From positions 1 through 60,503 of the forward strand of contig JAPLJI010000109.1 in the NCBI GenBank assembly GCA_026388655.1: a DNA stretch of 60,503 bases. The letters are read 5' to 3'. The notes below the pieces were generated by a model. That model was not told where the DNA came from. It made no database searches and saw nothing but the letters and a program-made list of their open reading frames with translations. A program made the position numbers and the translations under genes. This document shows, piece after piece, positions 47,616 through 56,079 of this stretch; position 1 is the stretch's first letter; each line of letters begins with the position of its first letter. Source of the DNA: Pseudomonadota bacterium (GTDB lineage: Bacteria; Desulfobacterota; JAPLJL01).

Positions 47616-49612
47616 TTGGCCGGCCGAACGCAACGAAACCCGTAGCCGTTGAGCCGGAGCGACGGGAGGTTGTGGCTGCGGTTCGCGACGCGCAGGTAGT
47701 TGGTGAAGTCCCACGACCCGCCGCGCAAAACCCGGTAGCGGCCAGACGAAGGCCCCTGCGGATTCTGCGCCGGGGAATTCTTGTAATAACCTCCCTCATA
47801 CCAGTCCTGAACCCACTCCCAAACATTCCCGGCCATATCCATCACCCCATACAGACTCGCTCCGGCTGTCTTACTCCCCACCGACCAAGTGGAATCACAC
47901 CCGCATCCATTCCCTCCCTGGCTCATCACCGCATAATCACAGGTGGCCGTCTGATTCCCCCAGGGATATTTCCTCCCGTCCGTTCCCCGCGCCGCCTTCT
48001 CCCATTCCGCCTCCGTGGGCAATCGCTTCCCCGCCCATCCGCAATAAGAATCGGCTTGATCCCAGTCCACGCAGTTGACCGGATGATTCCCCCGGCCCGA
48101 GTTCCCCCAATTGCAGTATTGACCGGTGCCCGGGTTCGAGCACTTCCCCGCCTGTACACATTGGGCATACTGATCCACCGTCAGCTCGTATTTATCTATG
48201 TAATAAGAATCCAAGGAAATCCGGTGATAGGGTTTCTCATTGTTACCGCATTGATTGTCCACCGCGCTATTGCAGCCCATCATGAATTCCCCGGCGGGGA
48301 TGAGAATCATATCCCGGGAGGGGGCAAGCCCCTCCCCTACATCCACCTGCCCCTTTGGCAAAGCTTCCAAACCAAAATTGAGGCTCAAAGACTTGTTCGG
48401 ATTGATTTCGATCTCTTTTTCCTGAGATTTATATCCCGACAACACCACAATGATTTTGTGTTTGCCCGGAGGCAAGGATGCCGAATATGGCGTTTCCCCT
48501 CCCTCCACCCCATCCACCGATACCTTCGCTTTCAAAGGGGTCGAAACAACCAGAATCTTCCCCGGCTTGCCGGCGAGCTCTACGCTCATTTCCTCGGTAG
48601 AGTTATTACGGACTACGATCTCCTCCTCTTTTGTTTGATAATCCGGATGCTCGATTTTCACCGTATGAGCACCGACCAAAATTCCCTTTATTTCAAAAGG
48701 GTTCTCCGCGGCTAAAACACCTTTGTACTTCCCGTCTAAATAAATCTGAGGTTTTTGTTTCTCCTGGGGGCTGAAGACCGGCGACAAGAGACTGATTTTT
48801 ATGCTTCCCATCTGCGGGGCCAGATTTTTATTCAAAACAACCCTCTGGCCTTTCAGCATCCGGATCACCTCAGTTGTTGTCGAAAAACCATCCTTGGCTA
48901 AAACAATGGTTCTGTCTCCTGCGGGAACTTTTTGAATGGTTTGGGGAGTAACTCCATAGCCTTCGGAATCAATGTAGATCTGACATTCTTCCGGATTGGT
49001 GTCTAATACCAAGGTTCCGTAACCTTCATCAATTGGTTTTTTTAGTTCCAAGTCCTTTCCCGGTGATAAGGGAGAAGATGTCGTTTTTTCTCCTTTTACT
49101 ACTTCGAGACCGGAAAGCCTCATCCCCATAAGTCCGGCTGATTTCTTTAAATCTTCAGCCTTACAAGGAGAATCATTAGTCTCGGTTTGCTCGACGAAAT
49201 AAAGTAACGTTCCTGGTTTGCGTTTATAAAGCTTTGAGGAAATACTGCACTTATCCCCGGATTTATTTACCTCCGTTACAATATAAAATCCGGCATCGAG
49301 CTGGGCTGCCAGGTCGGTCAAACACTCCACATCATCACAGGATTTTTTGGTCTTTTCCTGAATCTGTTTGAAGTAATAGTAGATGGTGCCTCGGTCCACG
49401 ATGCTAAAATTACCCGCTTTAGCGAATTCGGCAGTGATAGCATCCGTCAAAACTTCCGGCTGAACAGGCTTGGGAGCTATGCCTTTTAATTCCACATTAA
49501 AAATAATCAGGACTTCTTTATCTTCCCCCGAAGAAAACCGGGGAAAAGAAAAAAATACAAAAACCGTTAATAATAGGAATAATAATTTCAGAGGGATTTT
49601 ATTATTTTTCAT
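47612..49612 (-). CDS. Exported PEGA-repeat protein with C-terminal FGE-sulfatase (C-type-lectin-like) domain
   Basis: A 666-residue protein. Signal peptide LLFLLLTVFVFFSFPRFSSG; a CsgG/TolB-like N-terminal region (LTDAITAEFAKAGNFSIVDR, CDDVECLTDLAAQLDAGFYI); three PEGA-like modules (LDTNPEECQIYIDSEGYGVT; PQIYLDGKYKGVLAAENPFE; VVSTPLKAKVSVDGVEGGET); then a formylglycine-generating-enzyme fold from about residue 438 (MILIPAGEFMMGCNSAVDNQ, RLPTEAEWEKAARG, MAGNVWEWVQDWY, RVLRGGSWDF, GFRCVRPAK). This is a surface or periplasmic display protein, not a true FGE. The last 23 variable codons look like a retroelement-diversified region. VDVGEGLAPSRD at the PEGA-FGE border is encoded by a palindromic repeat. 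Confidence 0.85.
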   Translation of the reverse strand: MKNNKIPLKLLFLLLTVFVFFSFPRFSSGEDKEVLIIFNVELKGIAPKPVQPEVLTDAITAEFAKAGNFSIVDRGTIYYYFKQIQEKTKKSCDDVECLTDLAAQLDAGFYIVTEVNKSGDKCSISSKLYKRKPGTLLYFVEQTETNDSPCKAEDLKKSAGLMGMRLSGLEVVKGEKTTSSPLSPGKDLELKKPIDEGYGTLVLDTNPEECQIYIDSEGYGVTPQTIQKVPAGDRTIVLAKDGFSTTTEVIRMLKGQRVVLNKNLAPQMGSIKISLLSPVFSPQEKQKPQIYLDGKYKGVLAAENPFEIKGILVGAHTVKIEHPDYQTKEEEIVVRNNSTEEMSVELAGKPGKILVVSTPLKAKVSVDGVEGGETPYSASLPPGKHKIIVVLSGYKSQEKEIEINPNKSLSLNFGLEALPKGQVDVGEGLAPSRDMILIPAGEFMMGCNSAVDNQCGNNEKPYHRISLDSYYIDKYELTVDQYAQCVQAGKCSNPGTGQYCNWGNSGRGNHPVNCVDWDQADSYCGWAGKRLPTEAEWEKAARGTDGRKYPWGNQTATCDYAVMSQGGNGCGCDSTWSVGSKTAGASLYGVMDMAGNVWEWVQDWYEGGYYKNSPAQNPQGPSSGRYRVLRGGSWDFTNYLRVANRSHNLPSLRLNGYGFRCVRPAK
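47642..47710 (-). other. Candidate DGR variable region in the FGE domain
   Basis: From TGG (47713-47711) to GGGTTT (47641-47636) the codons alternate between fixed ones (CTG CGC GTC GCG, CGC, CCG TCG, CGG) and variable ones, and every variable one ends in C: GAC TTC ACC AAC TAC; AAC; AGC CAC AAC CTC; CTC; CTC AAC GGC TAC. That is what adenine-directed mutagenesis of AAC codons yields. GC at codon position 3 is 100 percent here, unlike the rest of the gene. Confidence 0.5.
48316..48336. repeat. Palindromic repeat in frame in the FGE/PEGA gene
   Basis: GGGAGGGG (48316-48323) / CCCCTCCC (48329-48336) with a GCAAG loop, followed by CTAC. On the coding strand it gives GEGLAPSR between the PEGA and FGE parts. 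Confidence 0.7.
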
Positions 49613-49676
49613 GCCTTTTTACCTGTGCCTTGATCCAGTCTGGACGTTTGATTCTATAATTTTGTAAGTTCCATAA

Positions 49677-49835
49677 TCACAATCAATTCTATCTTTATAG
49701 GGGAGATGTTTAGGACATTCATCTGGTGAGCATATTATGTTTTCCATGATTGACTCCTTTAATTATAAGTTTAACCCCAAAATTGAAAAGTAATCTTAGG
49801 GCTTTTTTTGCCTCCATTAATTCTTTTAACTTCAT
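49677..49835 (-). CDS. Small hypothetical protein, 52 residues
   Basis: ATG 49835-49833 lies one base after the TAA of the upstream gene (TAATATG), with AAAAGGATAAC as ribosome site. It reads MKLKELMEAKKALRLLFNFG, VKLIIKGVNHGNIICSPDEC and ends PKHLPYKDRIDW with TGA. An amphipathic basic helix followed by a Cys/His-containing tail. Not recognised. Its coupling to the 99-residue gene before it and position ahead of the FGE gene suggest one operon. Confidence 0.5.
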
Positions 49836-49836
49836 A

Positions 49837-50136
49837 TTAGTTATCCTTTTTACTTGGTGATTTCTTGTCCTTAACTGCCTCATCCATTAACGATGCAATT
49901 TGACGCTGAGTGTTTCGAAGGGAACTCGGATCTGCAGCTTGTTTCCGAGCATATTCTTCAAATTCTGTCTCGGATGCAAAATTTTCCGTTAACGAATTCA
50001 TGCTCCAGGCGGTGCGCAGATCGTGGTTATACCACTTCATCTCTGCCGGATTGTACACATACCCGCATTCGCGCATAATCCGGTCAATATTATCCCACTT
50101 GCCCAGCGGCTTCTCCGACGCTTCTAATTTCTTCAA
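49837..50136 (-). CDS. Hypothetical protein with TTG start
   Basis: A 99-residue, charged, probably helical protein: GKWDNIDRIMRECGYVYNPA, EMKWYNHDLRTAWSMNSLTE and a Lys-rich C-terminus (DEAVKDKKSPSKKDN). The start codon is TTG, 7 nt after a strong AAAGGAG. The family is not recognised. It is followed at 1 bp by the 52-residue gene. Confidence 0.6.
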   Translation of the reverse strand: MKKLEASEKPLGKWDNIDRIMRECGYVYNPAEMKWYNHDLRTAWSMNSLTENFASETEFEEYARKQAADPSSLRNTQRQIASLMDEAVKDKKSPSKKDN

Positions 50137-50157
50137 GATCGCACTCCTTTTCCATTT

Positions 50158-50571
50158 TTAATCATTAGGAAATTGACCCATCGGAAGATTCGGGACAGTC
50201 TTGAAATGGCCGGATCGGTCGATTGTCGGCCGATTCAGACGCGCCCTCAGCGTGCCCATCGATAGATTCTGGCATCTGATCGATAGATTATCGATTGATT
50301 CATGCCTACCTGAGCGCGTGGAAATCCGGACCATCGGATGATTATGACGAGTCATCTGACGATTATCTGACGATTTGTGGCCCACGTTTCGGCGGCCACA
50401 TCGGCAGATTCCGCAGAAAATTCGGTAGATTATCGGCAGATTCGCAGCTTGGGTCGGATGAATTGCCGGAATAGCCGGACGATTATCGGATGAATCGTCC
50501 ATGCTGCTTGGAGTTGGAATCGTCGGATGATTCCGATAAAACATCGGATGATTATCGGATGATTCAGGCAT
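50158..50571 (-). CDS. Repetitive ORF across a tandem array, doubtful as a gene
   Basis: A 137-residue frame that translates the array below: ESSDNHPMFYRNHPT, DSSDNRPAIPAIHPT, KSSDNRQMTRHNHPM, ESIDNLSIRCQNLSM. GGGGGT precedes the ATG at 50571. Either a small repeat protein rich in Ser, Asp, Asn, His and Pro or an accidental frame through a DNA-level repeat. The unequal unit length argues for the latter. Confidence 0.3.
   Translation of the reverse strand: MPESSDNHPMFYRNHPTIPTPSSMDDSSDNRPAIPAIHPTQAANLPIIYRIFCGICRCGRRNVGHKSSDNRQMTRHNHPMVRISTRSGRHESIDNLSIRCQNLSMGTLRARLNRPTIDRSGHFKTVPNLPMGQFPND
50165..50566 (-). repeat. Decayed tandem array of AATCNNCCGAT modules
   Basis: On the minus strand six units start near 50564, 50495, 50442, 50375, 50300 and 50236 (spacing 53-75 bp). 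Each has the plan AATCNNCCGAT, AATCNNCCGATN, about 9 nt, AATCNNCCGATGG, then a 14-30 nt spacer. Within a unit the three modules tend to share the same variant (for example AATCGTCAGAT twice in the fourth unit). Confidence 0.65.
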
Positions 50572-50576
50572 TAGTA

Positions 50577-51125
50577 CCCCCTGGTTTCAAAACGTAGTTT
50601 GCGCCGCGTCCTGCTCCTTTCGGCACCAAGACACAATACCAGTGGATTTTCCGGAATTAATTTATATTCTTTTTGGGAATCGAAAATCACCAACTCTTCC
50701 CTTCAAGGTATATATAAAATGATCTTCTGCTGGTTTTAAATAAATGTCAAACTGGGGGACAAAAGGTCGGAAACCGGTAGGCGGCAGCCAGAGCGGCGGG
50801 GCAAGAAAAAAGCAGGGAGCAATAATAGCCGATTCTTTCAGGAAACCTGGATTCCCGCTTTCGCGGGAATGACGGCATGGGCGGATTCCCGCTGGAGTTT
50901 ATCCCGCACTCTGATGCGGGACGGGAATGACATCACCATTGGAATGCGGAATGACAGATAGCCGGCAGCCAGAGCGGCGGGGCAGGCAAGTTTTTTTACT
51001 TTTTACTTCTGTCTTTGTGCTTTGTTCTTTGCTTGCGCAGGCTAAAGCCTGCGGCTTTTTTTTAAACGAATCTTCGTGAAGGGTCATTGCGAGCGAACGG
51101 AGGGAGCGAAGCAATCTCGCCTTTC
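50577..51125. repeat. Repeat-filled gap
   Basis: No gene. 'ggcagccagagcggcggggc' occurs twice (50782 and 50964). 'ggattcccgctttcgcggga' and 'atgcgggacgggaatgac' (50850-50930) are of the GGATTC family. A REP palindrome is at 51036-51055 and 'cattgcgagcgaacggaggg' at 51085. Confidence 0.65.
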
Positions 51126-51210
51126 GTAGTTGCCCGATTTATCGGGCTTTCAAAAACCGCCGATCCCGCCCAGTAACGGGACACGTGAATCGGCATACTA
51201 CAAAAAAATC
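51126..51210. repeat. Structured GTAGT/ACTAC repeat, copy C
   Basis: GTAGT (51126-51130) / ACTAC (51197-51201) encloses GCCCGAT-TT-ATCGGGC (51132-51147) and GCCGAT (51159-51164) with ATCGGC (51189-51194). Here the second loop is enlarged to 24 nt and contains its own CCCG/CGGG. Confidence 0.85.
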
Positions 51211-51225
51211 CGTGCCTCTTGTCTA

Positions 51226-51691
51226 TTAGCTCTCGCCTCTTGCCGGTTTTTGAAGAACGACGGAAGTCTCGATCTGCCGGGGCGATATTTTCCAGTATCT
51301 TTTCAATAACCGGTCCTTTTCTTCCGGTGTCACCAGGCTGAACCCGTTTTTCTCATAGAAACTAATCGCCCAGGTCGCGGCCGCCCAGGTTCCCACCAGG
51401 AGCGGGCGCTTGGTCTGATTCACCATATGCCGCGACAATCTTCTCCCGATTCCCTGGTTTTGCCAGGCGGTCATCGATGACATGCTGGATCCCCATCACG
51501 CCCAGCAATTCTTTCTTTTTTTCATACCCCCAGAGAATCACCCCTGAATCGATCTCGATCCTGAGTTCGGATTTGAGCATATAAGGTTCTTTCCAGCAAT
51601 CCGCCGGGATGACTCCCTTATAAACCTCTGCGGCGTCGTTAACAATCTGGAAGATCGCCTTGAAATCTTTACTGACACACGGTCGGATCAT
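51226..51691 (-). pseudogene. GNAT acetyltransferase, frameshifted
   Basis: 5' part from ATG 51691: MIRPCVSKDFKAIFQIVNDA, VYKGVIPADCWKEPYMLKSE, ILWGYEKKKELLGVMGIQHV. 3' part in another frame: TAWQNQGIGRRLSRHMVNQT (acetyl-CoA loop Q-N-Q-G-I-G) and GTWAAATWAISFYEKNGFSL. Compared with normal relatives, about nine residues (the DVTLIRHAYVR-type strand) are missing between them near 51470-51490, with loss of frame. Decay or assembly error. Confidence 0.8.
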
Positions 51692-51718
51692 GTCTGGTCT
51701 ATGAATGGCAAGGGGCAA

Positions 51719-51942
51719 GGGGCATAGCCTCCGGCCCGTATGGGCCTACGGCCCGGAGGGAGCATGGCGTTAATAACATTTTCTGGTCTATCTGATTTTT
51801 CTAACCACCAAACTACCTCACCACCTTCTTTTCCTGTCTTTTGCCCTTGCACCGTGCTCCCTGCCCTCTGCTTTTTCGCCACCACGCAGGCTAAAGCCTG
51901 CGGCTACCCCTTTGCTCTTTGCTCCGTGCTCCCTGCTCCCTG
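51719..51942. repeat. Repeat-filled gap
   Basis: 'gcctccggcccgtatgggcc' with its fold-back (51727-51760), 'tctaaccaccaaactacctc' (51790-51809), phrase runs 'accgtgctccctgccctctg' and a REP palindrome at 51885-51907. No gene. Confidence 0.6.
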
Positions 51943-52900
51943 CTATTTCGCCTCTTCCCACCTCTCCCACCCCGGCCTGCAAGTCCCGTCACTCCGGCAT
52001 AAACCCATGGTCTGGAAAGGCACGGTGGTATTCGGGTCGAAAAGAAAGCTCCAGATCGCCATCTCCGGTTCTACCTCTTTGATCAGGTTGAAAAAGGTAT
52101 CGACAAACCGGGCCTGTTCCTCGTCACTGCTCTCCCAGCCGGCCGGGCTGGCCGCGGCATACCAGCCGATCTCGGTGAAGGCGACCGGGTTCACGGTGTG
52201 GGAGATGATTTCCGCGTAGTAGCCCGCTGGGATATCCGCGGGGTCCTTGTAGATCAGGCATGGATACGTGGTAAAGGCGGCCAGGTCAGATTTCGGGAAC
52301 CGGTCGAGGAGCGGCCACTCAGCCTGCGCTGGGTCATTTACGCCCCCAAAAAGGCCGCCGGAAAGCCCCTTCATTTTTTCCAGCTGGAAAACGGTAAACA
52401 CCTTGGTATCCGGGGATACCGCCTTCACGGCGTCGTAAACCTCGCTGAAAAAGGCGGCAAAATCATCAAAATCCCCCGGGGATTTCTCGAAGAGGATATT
52501 CACCTCGATTCCAAAGGCCATGTAAGCGGGCTGGTATTTCTCGGCATAGCCGGCCGCGTAAGCGAGGTAGTTATTCTTGTTGGCGGTATCAAAAACTGTG
52601 AGATGGTGAGCGGGGTATAATCGTAGGTAGAGGCCATCTCCGCCAGGACATTCGGGGCCCCGCTCCTTGAGGGATCGAGCTCGTTCCAGTCGCCGGCCCA
52701 GGTGATGATCTCCCCGCCCCCGGCGGCCTTTTCAAAGAAAGCGGTCACATCGGCGGCTGAGAAACTCCTGGGGAGATGCTCACCCCCTTAAGAATCTTGT
52801 GCGTAACCGGCGGGGTATTATTCCCATTGCCGCAGGCAAACAGCGCCCCGGCGCAGAAAACCCCCAGAACCGCCTGCGTTATCCATAGTCTTTTCATCAT
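51943..52900 (-). pseudogene. Lipoprotein with TIM-barrel glycosidase-like fold, two frameshifts
   Basis: Three frames join into one protein: signal and lipobox (LWITQAVLGVFCAGALFAC), HKILKGVSISP, then ADVTAFFEKAAGGGEIITWA and STYDYTPLTISQF, then AYMAFGIEVNILFEKSPGDF, VAFTEIGWYAAASPAGW and AIWSFLFDPNTTVPF. Glu in FGIEVN and FTEIGW are at the acid/base and nucleophile places of clan-A glycosidases (GH53/GH5-like). Both shifts are one-base losses in homopolymers: four G at 52770-52773 and five A at 52591-52595. The exact family is uncertain. Confidence 0.7.
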
Positions 52901-53042
52901 TATTTTCTTTTTTTTTGTCCTCTTCTTCTCTAACCACCTAACAACCAAACAACCTTGTTTTTCTACCTTTTGCTCTTTGCTCTATGCTCCCTGCTCTTTT
53001 CTATCGGCGGTCAGCGGTCGGCCGTCGGCGGTCAATCAATCT
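52901..53042. repeat. Phrase repeats
   Basis: 'tctaaccacctaacaaccaa' (52932-52951) and 'tttgctctttgctctatgct' (52970-52989), then 'cggtcagcggtcggccgtcg'. No gene. Confidence 0.55.
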
Positions 53043-54755
<1,713 letters not shown>

Positions 54756-54873
54756 TTAACAAGATATTCTGGATTTTAAACATGGCTCCCTTCTCTGGCT
54801 TCCTCGTTAAAGAATATTTCTGTTCTGGCCCCCGCCGGTTATAATCCCTGGCGACAAATATGGAAACAATTAG

Positions 54874-54901
54874 TTGACAATTAAGCTGCGGTTTTTATAG
54901 A
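54874..54901 (+). promoter_or_regulatory. Promoter of Fic gene, near-leaderless
   Basis: TTGACA (54874-54879), 16 bp, TATAGA (54896-54901). A start at about 54908 leaves 0-2 nt before the ATG at 54910, with no ribosome-binding sequence. Confidence 0.68.
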
Positions 54902-54909
54902 ATTTAATC

Positions 54910-55938
54910 ATGACCGTAAAATACGAGCCCCGCTTCCAGCGCTCGGCCTGGCTGGTCCAAGACCTGGGCCGGGCTTCCGCCTTATGCGCCTGGATCCAGG
55001 AGCAGTCCGTGGATGTCTCCTGGATTGCGCCGACCCAGCGCGACGCCCTGGTGCGCCTGGCGCATTACTCCACCCGCATCGAAGGGAACCCCTTAACCCT
55101 ACCGGAAGTTCAAGATCTCGCCCGGGGAAGGCAGAACCTGGAGACAGCTGATCCGGCCCGGAGAGAGGTTTTGAATTATTTTGCCGCGCTCCGCTGGATC
55201 TGGAAAAGAAGCCCTTCCCGGCTGATCGGAGAAAGAGATCTGCTCCATCTCCACAAACTCCTGTCCCAGGGAATCCTCCCGGGATCGGAATCCGGCGCCT
55301 ACAAGACCCGGCCGAACGCCGTCTTTCGGGGGAACCGGATAATTTATCAACCGCCTCCCCCTGAGGCAGCTCCTATTCTCACTCGGTCTCTGTTAAAATG
55401 GCCGTATTCCCGCCCCGCCTGGAGAGAACACGCGGTGATTGTGGCCGCCGTCGCCCATCACCGCCTGGTTTCGATCCATCCGTTCAGCGACGGGAACGGC
55501 CGGGCGGCCCGGCTCCTGGAATCCTGGATCCTTTTCAGCCGGGGATTCGATACCAACCACATCTTTGCCCTGGACGAATTCTTCGACCAAGATCGGGAAC
55601 GATACTATCGTGAAATCCAGAAGGTGCGGGGTCAGGCGGATGATCTCACTTCCTGGCTGGAGTACGTAGGGGAAGGAATCGTCGAAACCCTCCGGAAAAC
55701 CCAGCAGCGCATTCAAACCCTGCGCACGCAAGGTCCGGAGACAAAAATCACCCTCAATCGGAAACAGGAAAGAATCCTGCGGATCCTCGCTGAGTCGCCC
55801 CGTCTGGGCGGAGGCGAGCTGGCACGCTCGCTGGGGATGACCCGCAGTCATCTCAGCAAACTTATGAAACCTTTGGTCCAGGCCGGGCTGATTAAAAAAG
55901 AGGGGTCCACCAAGGCCGCCGTTTATCGTTTATCCTAA
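54910..55938 (+). CDS. Fic-family AMP transferase with C-terminal winged helix
   Basis: A 342-residue protein. Inhibitory helix motif STRIEGN (about residue 56, class with inhibition helix N-terminal), Fic core HHRLVSIHPFSDGNGRAARL (His about 189), and a C-terminal winged helix (RKQERILRILAESPRLGGGE, LARSLGMTRSHLSKLMKPLV). Fic enzymes modify target proteins with AMP. The HTH suggests self-regulation or DNA-linked targets. No antitoxin gene is adjacent, consistent with built-in inhibition. Confidence 0.93.
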   Translation: MTVKYEPRFQRSAWLVQDLGRASALCAWIQEQSVDVSWIAPTQRDALVRLAHYSTRIEGNPLTLPEVQDLARGRQNLETADPARREVLNYFAALRWIWKRSPSRLIGERDLLHLHKLLSQGILPGSESGAYKTRPNAVFRGNRIIYQPPPPEAAPILTRSLLKWPYSRPAWREHAVIVAAVAHHRLVSIHPFSDGNGRAARLLESWILFSRGFDTNHIFALDEFFDQDRERYYREIQKVRGQADDLTSWLEYVGEGIVETLRKTQQRIQTLRTQGPETKITLNRKQERILRILAESPRLGGGELARSLGMTRSHLSKLMKPLVQAGLIKKEGSTKAAVYRLS

Positions 55939-56079
55939 GCAAGATAAGCTCAATAACCGATTTTTTCTTCGGCCTGGCAAAAAGCAGCAAGAAGTAACCC
56001 CGGTTACCCAGATTTTCAATCCCCTCCCCTGCTACGAGGCGGAAAACATCCTCTTTATCTCCTCTCCCCACCGCAAAAT
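55939..56079. other. Intergenic, no feature seen
   Basis: Short spacer between the Fic gene and RAYT unit 2. No terminator with a clear T-tract is seen. Confidence 0.35.

Noticed and set aside
47642-47710. Complete diversity-generating retroelement in this window
   Set aside because: No reverse transcriptase, accessory gene or template repeat could be found on either strand; only a candidate target region is reported.
49745-49820. Small frame starting at the ATG at 49747
   Set aside because: It reads only two codons before a stop; the real frame in this stretch starts at 49835.
50165-50566. CRISPR array
   Set aside because: Repeat modules are only 11-13 bp, not identical, and the spacing is irregular; no cas genes are nearby.
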